A stretch of 11,305 nucleotides of DNA from contig CAZDBA010000156.1 of assembly GCA_964503615.1 (NCBI GenBank), positions 1-11,305 of the forward strand. The letters run 5' to 3'. Shown piece by piece: positions 5,413 through 11,305 of the stretch. Each line of letters starts with the position of its first letter. The first letter of the stretch is position 1. Below the pieces are notes generated by a model. It saw only the letters and a program-made list of their open reading frames with translations, did not search any database and was not told the origin of the DNA. Source of the stretch: CAZDBA01 sp964503615 (GTDB lineage: Bacteria; Planctomycetota; Planctomycetia; Pirellulales; Pirellulaceae). The position numbers and the translations under genes were made by a program.

Positions 5413-6276
5413 ATGCCAGAAATTCCATTGCGAAAAATCCTGCTCCATCCGGTCACACTATTTATCGGCTGTGTGTTACTAATCGTTTTCGGAAGCGTCG
5501 CACTCTGGGAGCAGAACAGCAAACACTTTCTAAAGAATCAAAAGTACCAGCTGACCCCTGATCGAATCTTAGTCAACAACGGCGACATGAGCGGCGAGCT
5601 CAAGACCCTGATCCTCAACGAATTTGGGGACGTCACCCCTAACACACTCGACACGAATTTGGTCGCCCACGTAGCCTCTTTCGTCGAATCACAACCGTTT
5701 GTACAGCAGGCATCGGTCCGCAAGACAGCTTCGAACCTTCATGTTGATGTGGACTATCGTGTTCCAGTAGGAATCGTCGACCTTGGCAATATGCAAATCG
5801 CGGTTGATGCGCAAGGCATTATTCTGGACGGTCGGGTTTACGCATCTAAAACCGCCGACGACTTTCTGAAAATCACGCTGGATCGCCCAATGAACCGCGG
5901 GCTGAATACATGGGAAGCGTGGCCTGATCAACGTGTGATCGCAGCGGCCCAAGTTTGTGGCGAGTTGCGGCACGTGTGGAACGAATTCGAACTCTACCGA
6001 GTCGTTACCTACTGGCGCCCCAATCAACCCGAAGGAACCAACTACGATTTTCAAGCTTGGACCAAGTACGGGGGTAAGGTTGTTTGGTCAACGTCCGTTG
6101 GAAATTCGAACGTGTCAGCACAGCAAAAGATCGAAGCGATCCGACAGTTCATCGAAGAAAACGGCTCGCTGGAAAAACTCGCCGGTTCGCAAATCCTGGA
6201 TATCTCTTCGGGAACCGTCCAGTTGTTAAAAGAGCAACGTGTCGCCAAAAATATCGACGACCTATTCTCAAAGTAA
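5413..6276 (+). CDS. ftsQ: FtsQ/DivIB-like division protein (POTRA domain)
   Basis: 287 residues from ATG 5413. Architecture is that of FtsQ: a short basic cytoplasmic tail, one transmembrane helix (about 12-32), then a periplasmic POTRA-like region (about 44-120). The latter contains VNNGDMSGELKTLI, the QPFVQQASVRK strand (94-104) and LHVDVDYRVPVGIV (109-122), followed by the QIAVDAQGIILDG (128-140) continuation typical of FtsQ. The C-terminal part ends with KIEAIRQFIEENGSLEKLAGSQILDISSG (239-267), matching the FtsQ lysine-rich helix and I-D-L strand. In other bacteria FtsQ forms a complex with FtsB and FtsL and links the early divisome to septal synthesis. Its position after murB matches dcw order (murC-murB-ddl-ftsQ), with ddl and ftsA/ftsZ absent here. 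An in-frame TTG at 5377 would add 12 residues; neither start has a clear Shine-Dalgarno sequence. Confidence 0.75.
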   Translation: MPEIPLRKILLHPVTLFIGCVLLIVFGSVALWEQNSKHFLKNQKYQLTPDRILVNNGDMSGELKTLILNEFGDVTPNTLDTNLVAHVASFVESQPFVQQASVRKTASNLHVDVDYRVPVGIVDLGNMQIAVDAQGIILDGRVYASKTADDFLKITLDRPMNRGLNTWEAWPDQRVIAAAQVCGELRHVWNEFELYRVVTYWRPNQPEGTNYDFQAWTKYGGKVVWSTSVGNSNVSAQQKIEAIRQFIEENGSLEKLAGSQILDISSGTVQLLKEQRVAKNIDDLFSK

Positions 6277-6294
6277 GCCCGCCTTGCGGAACTT

Positions 6295-6362
6295 CGTAGC
6301 CGATGTCGCCTGGACTTCGGGCGAAATGCCAAGGCGCCTGAACTCTGGCGAGTCCAACTACG
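6295..6362. repeat. Imperfect hairpin-forming repeat after the ftsQ-like gene
   Basis: CGTAG (6295-6299) with GTCGCC and GGACTT downstream is inverted as AACTCTGGCGAG and CTACG (to 6362), giving an imperfect long stem around a central AATGCCAAGGCG. It starts about 20 nt after the ftsQ-like stop. I recall similar CGTAGCCGAAGTCGCCAGACTTCGG-like elements between planctomycete genes (the exact form is from memory). It has no T-run, so any termination role is doubtful. Confidence 0.4.
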
Positions 6363-6537
6363 TTTCGTGCACTCCATTAGCCCGGCCAAAAACCATTTAC
6401 GATTTCCGTTCTTGCCGCTTGGACGGCAGTTCTCGTGTGTGGCTCAAACCGGTTTGATTTGGTAAGGTTGTCGCTGGCCACGCAACGAGAAGATCTAACA
6501 AAGATCCATTTCGACAAGCGTTTATCAAATCTCAAAA
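6363..6537. other. Intergenic region upstream of tRNA-Arg
   Basis: No supported gene. The promoter of the tRNA should lie in this stretch, but I cannot identify convincing -35 and -10 boxes by eye. Confidence 0.4.
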
Positions 6538-6609
6538 GCCCCCATAGTTTAACGGATAAAACAGTGGATTCCTAATCCTCAGATGTGGGTTCGATTCCCG
6601 CTGGGGGTA
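6538..6609 (+). tRNA. tRNA-Arg (anticodon CCT, reads AGG)
   Basis: A 72-nt cloverleaf without an encoded CCA. Acceptor arm GCCCCCA/TGGGGGT (6538-6544 with 6602-6608, one G-T pair), discriminator A at 6609, D arm GTTT/AAAC with an 8-nt loop, anticodon loop TTCCTAA with anticodon CCT, a 4-nt variable loop AGAT, and T arm GTGGG-TTCGATT-CCCGC with one T-G pair. The anticodon stem GTGGA/TCCTC has a T-T mismatch at its second pair. The 3' 31 bases overlap, antisense, the end of queG. Confidence 0.93.
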
Positions 6610-7766
6610 CTTGAGTTTGTAATCGCATCCGTGATCTCCTGGCGTACCATCGGATCGGTTTCGATTTCGATTCTTGACTTTAAAAGGTCCCTGAACGCCG
6701 CGCTTTCTGTTTGACCTTTTGCTTGACCCAACGCCCAAGCCGATGCACCTCGCACTAGCGACTCGCTATCGCAAAGCCCCCGTTTGAGCGCGTCGATGAT
6801 TCGTGGTGTTGGAACCGATTGGGATTGGCTGAGCGAATTGCCCAGCACGATCGCTGCATTGCGAAGTATGCCACGCCGCTTGGACCGCCACATTGGAGTC
6901 TTGCGAAAGCGAGCTCGGAAACTCTCGTCCGTTAGCTCAAACAAGTCACAAAGGTCGATCGGATTGTGAGCCGGAAGAGGTTGGAATGCGGGCTCATCGC
7001 TCGCTTTTGCAAAACGATTCCAAGGACAAACATCCTGGCAAACGTCGCAGCCGAACATCCAATCCTCCATTCCAGCGCGAAGCTCGGTAGCGATAGGCGA
7101 ACGGTGTTCGATTGTTAGATAGCTAATACACTTCGTAGCATCCAGGCGGTGCGGTGTTACGAACGCATCGGTAGGGCAAGCGGTGATACACGCCGTGCAG
7201 GTTCCACAGTGGTCTTTTTCCAACGGAGCATCGTATTCGAGCGGTTGATTGATCAGCAAAGCAGACAGAAAAAAGTAGCTGCCCATTTGCGGATTGATCA
7301 ACATCGTATTCTTGGCTTGCCAACCAAGGCCAGCCATCGCAGCAAACTCTCGTTCCAAAAGTGGCGCGGTATCAACCACGCCCCGAACGACAAACCCAGG
7401 ATTCAATTCACGTGCAAACTGACAGAGCTTTTTCAAGCGGGAGTGAATCAAGTCGTGGTAATCACCCGCGCCCCATGCGTATCGAGAAATACGACCTTGA
7501 TCAGCACGAGGTGGTTGAGGCGCTTGGGTATAATAACTTTTGCCTAACAGCAGTAAGCTTTCGACTCCTTCCATCACCGCAGATGGGTGTTGATAGGCAT
7601 CTTTTCTATCGGCCAGATAAGCCATCTCGCCGGCATAGCCATTCTCAAGCCAGTCAGAGAACTTTGAAAATCCAGTTGGTGAAACGGCTGGACAACTTCC
7701 CGATAGTTCGAATCCTAACCGACCGGCTTCCGATTTTAACGATTGTGTTAGTTCTTGCGGCGTCAT
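6579..7766 (-). CDS. queG: Epoxyqueuosine reductase QueG
   Basis: 395 residues. QueG is the cobalamin and [4Fe-4S] enzyme that reduces epoxyqueuosine to queuosine at position 34 of GUN-anticodon tRNAs, in the cytoplasm. The catalytic aspartate lies in VVDTAPLLEREFA (D132). The two iron-sulfur clusters are given by C187-x2-C190-x2-C193-x3-C197-P and C240-x2-C243-x3-C247-P, with C213 in the TKCISYLTIEHR segment contributing. A HEAT-repeat-like C-terminal part (about 295-385) follows and is normal for full-length QueG. The ATG at 7766 has AAGG 6 nt upstream. No stop precedes the tRNA: the last residues (after about 386, ending SGNRTHI) and the TGA at 6581-6579 are encoded by the antisense strand of tRNA-Arg. 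It stands alone on its strand, divergent from the exported protein gene at 7945. Confidence 0.95.
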   Translation of the reverse strand: MTPQELTQSLKSEAGRLGFELSGSCPAVSPTGFSKFSDWLENGYAGEMAYLADRKDAYQHPSAVMEGVESLLLLGKSYYTQAPQPPRADQGRISRYAWGAGDYHDLIHSRLKKLCQFARELNPGFVVRGVVDTAPLLEREFAAMAGLGWQAKNTMLINPQMGSYFFLSALLINQPLEYDAPLEKDHCGTCTACITACPTDAFVTPHRLDATKCISYLTIEHRSPIATELRAGMEDWMFGCDVCQDVCPWNRFAKASDEPAFQPLPAHNPIDLCDLFELTDESFRARFRKTPMWRSKRRGILRNAAIVLGNSLSQSQSVPTPRIIDALKRGLCDSESLVRGASAWALGQAKGQTESAAFRDLLKSRIEIETDPMVRQEITDAITNSSTPSGNRTHI

Positions 7767-7944
7767 CGCCTTAAAATCTCATCATTCAAGTGCAAACTAT
7801 TGGACTTCGTAGGTTGTATCACAACGGATCCCAATTAGTGTGGATTCAGTTGACGAATTTGCACCAGTATTGGTTGTTCGTCAATTCGACGGAAGACAAT
7901 CTTCCATACCCACAGCACACAAAGCCGTTTTTGAAAGGCTACTT

Positions 7945-8451
7945 ATGAAAAACGTTGTTCGACTTACATTTGCAGTTGCTGCCGCCGCGTTGTTTGCTTG
8001 CAGCGCCGGTGAAGCCAACGCTCAAAATTACAATGATGGATACCGATTCGGACTTGGCTTTAACCAAGGCAGCCGATTTGCAGGCAATCAAGGCCGATTT
8101 CGCAATCGAAACAATCTGGGACTGGGCGGTGTATTCTACGGCGGTGTCGTAGAACGAAGCGTCAACCTACCGTATTTTGCTGAGTTCCCACCTGTGTATT
8201 ACAGCGGCATTGTAAAGCGTCCTTACGGTATCAGCCCATTCGCAACACCTCCAGGAATTGTACCCACCGAGCTTCAAATCACAGTTCCAAAGCCTGTTAC
8301 AGTTTCGAATCCATTTTTTGACGACGAAATTGTCACCGAAGACACTGACACGATTCAAGTGGAAACAGAATCAACTCTGGAAACACCATCCGTCGAGAAT
8401 CATACGACTTGGGTCGAAAACCCTTACACTCAATGGCAAGTAAACAACTAG
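7945..8451 (+). CDS. Exported protein of unknown function
   Basis: 168 residues from ATG 7945, preceded by GAAAGG six bases upstream. The frame is open for 35 codons further upstream, but that part resembles no signal sequence, whereas MKNVVRLTFAVAAAALFACSAGEANA is a good Sec signal with likely cleavage after ANA26. A lipoprotein reading with C19 is possible but its LFAC box is poor. The mature part begins with a Gly/Asn/Arg-rich stretch (30-70), followed by aromatic and proline-rich LPYFAEFPPVYYSGIVKRPYG (75-95) and PFATPPGIVP, then an acidic Thr-rich tail (127-155). I recall related PPVYYS-R-YG-SPFA proteins in Pirellulales without known function. It shares a downstream hairpin terminator with the convergent gene. 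Confidence 0.78.
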   Translation: MKNVVRLTFAVAAAALFACSAGEANAQNYNDGYRFGLGFNQGSRFAGNQGRFRNRNNLGLGGVFYGGVVERSVNLPYFAEFPPVYYSGIVKRPYGISPFATPPGIVPTELQITVPKPVTVSNPFFDDEIVTEDTDTIQVETESTLETPSVENHTTWVENPYTQWQVNN

Positions 8452-8493
8452 GCTGCCACCGTTAGTCTTTTTGTACCTTCCTTGTTGAACGAT

Positions 8494-8528
8494 AAAGGCC
8501 CCTTTGATTTTAAATCAAAGGGGCCTTT
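8494..8528. terminator. Bidirectional terminator between convergent genes
   Basis: A perfect 17-bp inverted repeat: AAAGGCCCCTTTGATTT (8494-8510), a single central T, then the exact complement (8512-8528). It begins about 40 nt after the plus-strand stop at 8451 and ends about 30 nt before the minus-strand stop at 8561. The arms supply T-rich 3' ends in both orientations (TTTGTCTATT on plus; TTTATCGTT on minus), so it probably serves both genes. Confidence 0.85.
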
Positions 8529-8560
8529 GTCTATTGTATATAGCTTCTTGCGGACTGACT

Positions 8561-9427
8561 TTATTTGACCCTTTGAATTTGGATTTTCGGTCCTACAGGA
8601 ATCACGCCTGGCTTTTTCATTTCGATTCCACCTCCACCTCGTGGGGTTCGAGGTGCACGTCGTTTGAACATGCTGGTACTGTACGTAGCTTTATCAACTT
8701 CACCATCGTTGACGATTTTGACAGAGATCCTCATGTCTTTGTCACCTTGGGGGATGTTCTTGGAGAACGAAATGGTTTTCTGTCTTACTCCAGAAGGCAA
8801 CCTGACACCTGAGAGATCGGTGACTTCGAAGGGCTCCTGACCATTCTTTTCCATTTCCGCATTGGCTAATTCCGTGTACCTTTGCAATTCTTCATGCCCA
8901 CCAATATCTGCGAGCTTAACGAGGTATCTGCATTTTTCGACGATTTTAGAGAGATTTGCTGCGGCCTCGTGGTCTGGCATTTGCCGGGTGATAGAAGACA
9001 ACGCGAGAAGGCTAATGGTATGTTCACCCCGCCCCAAATAAATCCCGAGCCGCGTAGTCGGAGCATCGGCCATCATCATCCGGTGACCGGCGCCCATGAA
9101 CTCTTCCCGGATCTCGTCTCCGTCGATTTCGTAAACACTGTGTTCGTTGACAACGGATTCGAGAAATTCATTTAGCTCCTCTTCGGTCATTTGATACTCG
9201 GTCGCTTCGTAATCAGGCGAGTTCGGCGAGTGCACGACACGACCATTTGCAAGAATTTGCAAATGAGGCTTTTTCACAAAGCCATCTGGCTCGGGCATGC
9301 GGAATCCTCCCGAGAATTCCATCGTAAGAATGGGCGCGTTTTTATCAGTTGGTAGGTCGAACTCTTCTTGTGCGATTGCACTACTACAAAGGGCGAAGAA
9401 AAGGGCCCCTAAAAGATACTTTTTCAC
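8561..9427 (-). CDS. Exported protein of unknown function
   Basis: 288 residues starting with GTG at 9427-9425, with GGAG seven bases upstream. The N-terminus KKYLLGALFFALCSSAIAQ is a clear Sec signal with cleavage after A19. The mature protein opens with ILTMEFSGGFRMPEPDGFVKKPHLQILANGRVVHSPNSPD (about 33-75), which repeats a beta-rich pattern I associate with uncharacterised planctomycete secreted proteins reading a value such as "metric, threshold, name"; no catalytic motif is visible. A helical segment (about 150-200) follows, and the C-terminus (254-288) is basic with RTPRGGGG and ends PKIQIQRVK. The function is not known to me. It is convergent with the gene at 7945 and divergent from the hydroxylase at 9698. 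Confidence 0.8.
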   Translation of the reverse strand: MKKYLLGALFFALCSSAIAQEEFDLPTDKNAPILTMEFSGGFRMPEPDGFVKKPHLQILANGRVVHSPNSPDYEATEYQMTEEELNEFLESVVNEHSVYEIDGDEIREEFMGAGHRMMMADAPTTRLGIYLGRGEHTISLLALSSITRQMPDHEAAANLSKIVEKCRYLVKLADIGGHEELQRYTELANAEMEKNGQEPFEVTDLSGVRLPSGVRQKTISFSKNIPQGDKDMRISVKIVNDGEVDKATYSTSMFKRRAPRTPRGGGGIEMKKPGVIPVGPKIQIQRVK

Positions 9428-9697
9428 TTTTTTCTCCGAGTTAAAAGGATACCGAGAAGTCTATATCGGTGTTTTTTTAGTGTCAATGTTTCGAGGTAAT
9501 GGCCCAAGTGAAAGTTCCGGAAAAAGATCAAATTAAGGTTGGCAAACTTGGTAAACATGCAGCTTGTTATGCACCTGAACGTAATACAGGTATTAATCGA
9601 CGCGAAAATAGCCGTTTGGAGTATTCGTTTGCTCAGAAACAAATCAAAATCAGGCATCGAGAAATCTCTCGAATAAACTTGTCCATCGTGAATAAAG
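9428..9697. other. Divergent promoter region
   Basis: 270 nt between the exported protein (-) and the hydroxylase (+). A plus-strand frame (9499-9753) runs through it into the hydroxylase gene but looks non-coding. Small inverted repeats are ACCTG/CAGGT near 9571-9590 and TCGAGA/TCTCGA (9657-9662, 9667-9672), the latter 25 nt before the hydroxylase ATG. Neither is strong enough to call an operator. Confidence 0.45.
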
Positions 9698-10996
9698 ATG
9701 TCAAAGAACGAAACTTTGCCCTACAAGACCATTGCGGAAAAAGCAGGTATTGAACTGTCTGCTGTCGATCCACAGTCTCATCAACACCGCATAGAAAAGC
9801 TCGAAACGATCGTTGCAGACAACGATGTCCCTTATCCGATCCCGGAACAGCTAAGACAACCTTATCTCGCCGCCGCACGGTCGGGAGAACTTTTTTGTAT
9901 AGGAAAGTTCACAGACAAAACTGTTGATTTGGGCAAGTACGCGAACTCACAGAACTATGAAAACTATACGTTTGAAGAACATTTGAGCTGGGCAGTCCTT
10001 GTGGCTGAACAACAGAAAACCAAACACCAATTTGCCTGTCGGGAATACCTCAATGGTGAAGCGCTGTTCGAAATCGGTAGCTCGGCTATCCCGGACTACT
10101 ATCTGCTCAACGCGCGGATCTTTCAGCAAACCGGATGGCAGCTTGCTACCGTCAACGAGATCATCCCAGCCGAACTGTTTTTCACATGCCACAGTCGTTG
10201 CTTCTTTCCGGTGACAACGTTCATGCGCCCGCTGGGAACCGATTACCTTGAAGAGCCGGACATTGGACACGACGTTGCCGGGCATGTTGCAACCTTTACC
10301 ATTCCTGCGGTAGCCCAAGTTATGCAACATCATGGCGAAGCCAGGAATTTGATTTATGCAGAGCGTGACGAAAAGATAAAATCAGCTGGGGACGATCTGG
10401 CAGAAATCGAAGCGATCAAACAAGAAGCGGACGATCTGCTCAAATACGCCGGAAGAATCTACTGGTTCACCGTCGAGTTTGGCTTGGTCATGCAAGAAGG
10501 CGAAGTCCGCGATTTTGGTGCGGGCATTCTTTCTTCACCCGGTGAAACAGTTTACAGCGTGGGAAGCCCCGAACCGAACCGGATTCTTATCGATCCTTCA
10601 GATGATGGCGATTTACTACGAATCGCAAACACAGATTACCTGATCAGTGAGTTTCAGAAGACGTACTTTATTTGTGAGAGCTTCGAATTACTCCAGTCAT
10701 TGACGCCGGAAAGAATTTTGGCCGCAAGCAAAAAGGCTAAATCACTTCCCGACTTTACATGGCGAGAGATCGTTCCGGGTGATCGAGTTATCAACGTCGG
10801 TTCGGTCGCAACTAGCCCTAACGAGAAATACTTTCGCCTGATGGCCGACCAGCCAATGGACGACTGCTTAAAGCGCACCGCTTTGGCTAATTTGGCGATG
10901 TACCGAAGAGGGATCAGTGATGAACTGCTGGGACAATTTCGAGCGCCGAAAGTTCCTGAGTCAGCGATTCTTTGGCACGAAAAAAATCATCCCTAG
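9698..10996 (+). CDS. Biopterin-dependent aromatic amino acid hydroxylase (phenylalanine 4-hydroxylase-like)
   Basis: 432 residues. The family uses tetrahydropterin, O2 and a non-haem iron to hydroxylate Phe, Tyr or Trp. The iron ligands are H191 and H196 in DYLEEPDIGHDVAGH and E260 in YWFTVEFG; YGAG-like DFGAGILSSPGETVYS (272-287) and the FQKTYFICESFELLQ segment (319-333) complete the core, which begins near residue 92 (TFEEHLSW). The DYLxEPD form is that of bacterial Phe hydroxylases, so phenylalanine is the likelier substrate, but Trp or another ring cannot be excluded. It is much longer than the usual 260-300 residue bacterial enzyme: about 90 residues precede the core, about 24 extra charged, helix-like residues sit between H196 and E260 (roughly 216-248), and about 90 residues follow the core. 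Neither extension resembles a known ACT domain. The start has only weak AATAAAG upstream. Gene stands alone, so the pathway is unclear. Confidence 0.85.
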   Translation: MSKNETLPYKTIAEKAGIELSAVDPQSHQHRIEKLETIVADNDVPYPIPEQLRQPYLAAARSGELFCIGKFTDKTVDLGKYANSQNYENYTFEEHLSWAVLVAEQQKTKHQFACREYLNGEALFEIGSSAIPDYYLLNARIFQQTGWQLATVNEIIPAELFFTCHSRCFFPVTTFMRPLGTDYLEEPDIGHDVAGHVATFTIPAVAQVMQHHGEARNLIYAERDEKIKSAGDDLAEIEAIKQEADDLLKYAGRIYWFTVEFGLVMQEGEVRDFGAGILSSPGETVYSVGSPEPNRILIDPSDDGDLLRIANTDYLISEFQKTYFICESFELLQSLTPERILAASKKAKSLPDFTWREIVPGDRVINVGSVATSPNEKYFRLMADQPMDDCLKRTALANLAMYRRGISDELLGQFRAPKVPESAILWHEKNHP

Positions 10997-11006
10997 GTGC
11001 GTGTTT

Positions 11007-11044
11007 CAAACTCGTTTGTCGACTCAGATTTTAGCGAGAGTTTG
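11007..11044. terminator. Weak inverted repeat between convergent genes
   Basis: CAAACTC (11007-11013) and GAGTTTG (11038-11044) are exact inverted copies, 24 nt apart, spanning the gap after the hydroxylase stop and the end of the dockerin gene. The T-rich spacer and position suggest a role in termination, but the stem is short and no adjacent T-run follows. Confidence 0.25.
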
Positions 11045-11305
11045 CTAAAGTAAAGATGAAGGGACCAACGTCGAAGAAATTAGAAAGACCATCCTGATTC
11101 ATATCTACTTTAGGGTGATATGCCTGGGTAAATAAAACTGAAATAAACGGGGGAACATCGAAAAAATTGATCGAGCCGTCCAAATTGACATCGCCCAAGA
11201 GAATATCACCGTTGAACATTAGCTCAGTATCAACTTTGGCCATCAGTATCGCTCCCGCAGCGTTGTAATGGACGACGTCCGACAGAAACAGGGCTCCGTT
11301 TTCTT
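11031..11305 (-). CDS. Dockerin-repeat protein, C-terminal end (5' part outside window)
   Basis: The frame is open from the right edge to TAA at 11033-11031, giving the last 90 or so residues of a larger protein. Methionines inside it are not starts, because the frame stays open above them. It ends in two copies of a dockerin-like element: GDVNLDGSINFFDVPPFISVL and DMNQDGLSNFFDVGPFIFTL. Each carries a D-x-N-x-D-G calcium loop followed by a hydrophobic F-F-D-V-x-P-F-I helix. Such paired loops close many large secreted or surface proteins of planctomycetes; their partner is unknown, and a cellulosome role should not be assumed. The visible upstream part (ENGALFLSDVVHYNAAGAIL) is a beta-strand-like end of the preceding domain. 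It is convergent with the hydroxylase gene, 34 nt apart. Confidence 0.85.
   Translation of the reverse strand, partial: ENGALFLSDVVHYNAAGAILMAKVDTELMFNGDILLGDVNLDGSINFFDVPPFISVLFTQAYHPKVDMNQDGLSNFFDVGPFIFTLANSR

Noticed and set aside
6579..6640. A frameshift or false extension at the end of queG
   Set aside because: No stop exists earlier in the frame, and the sequence reads cleanly into the complement of the tRNA, so the overlap is taken as real.
9499..9753. 84-codon plus-strand frame upstream of the hydroxylase
   Set aside because: It overlaps the hydroxylase start by more than 50 nt in another frame, is Lys/Arg-rich without domain cues, and its GAGG is only two bases from the ATG.
11031..11243. 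Short independent protein starting at the Met at 11243
   Set aside because: The frame remains open above this Met to the window edge, and the dockerin-like loops are typical of the C-terminus of a long protein.
1..11305. CRISPR array, prophage, insertion sequence or defence system
   Set aside because: No regular spaced repeats, transposase, integrase or phage-like protein is seen on either strand.

Overview
The window looks like chromosomal DNA from a planctomycete, most likely a marine Pirellulales (Rhodopirellula/Rubripirellula-like) lineage. The evidence is a DUF1559 pseudopilin-type protein with an N-terminal methylation motif, the C-terminal end of a protein with paired dockerin-like Ca-binding loops of the kind common on planctomycete exoproteins, several secreted or lipoprotein hypotheticals of planctomycete style, weak Shine-Dalgarno signals, and intergenic regions filled with short imperfect repeats. 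This assignment is inferred from protein character and was not tested by any search.

Layout. 1-596 (-): N-terminal part of a multi-pass membrane protein running off the left edge. 1031-1972 (+): DUF1559 protein. 2388-3104 (-): ribonuclease III, facing the DUF1559 gene across a repeat-rich gap. 3573-3800 (+): 75-residue lipoprotein followed by a strong intrinsic terminator. 4144-5022 (+): divergent MurB. 5413-6276 (+): FtsQ/DivIB-like POTRA protein. 6538-6609 (+): tRNA-Arg(CCT). 6579-7766 (-): QueG epoxyqueuosine reductase, whose last codons and stop lie antisense inside the tRNA gene. 7945-8451 (+) and 8561-9427 (-): two exported proteins of unknown function converging on one shared hairpin terminator. 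9698-10996 (+): long aromatic amino acid hydroxylase. 11031-11305 (-): C-terminal end of a dockerin-repeat protein running off the right edge.

Functionally this is mainly a housekeeping neighbourhood: RNA processing (rnc), tRNA and tRNA modification (trnR, queG), peptidoglycan and division (murB, ftsQ-like), aromatic amino acid metabolism, and surface or exported proteins. No mobile element, phage, CRISPR array or defence cassette is visible. The most notable points are the murB-ftsQ pair, which resembles a remnant of the dcw cluster in a phylum known for lacking FtsZ; a MurB in which three of the four active-site positions I can align differ from the textbook residues; a 10-bp inverted repeat with its right arm directly upstream of the ftsQ-like start codon; and the queG/tRNA antisense overlap. 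Intergenic palindromes and direct repeats at 621-659, 860-885, 2036-2057, 2281-2298, about 5114-5244 and 6295-6362 are the main structures not explained by genes.
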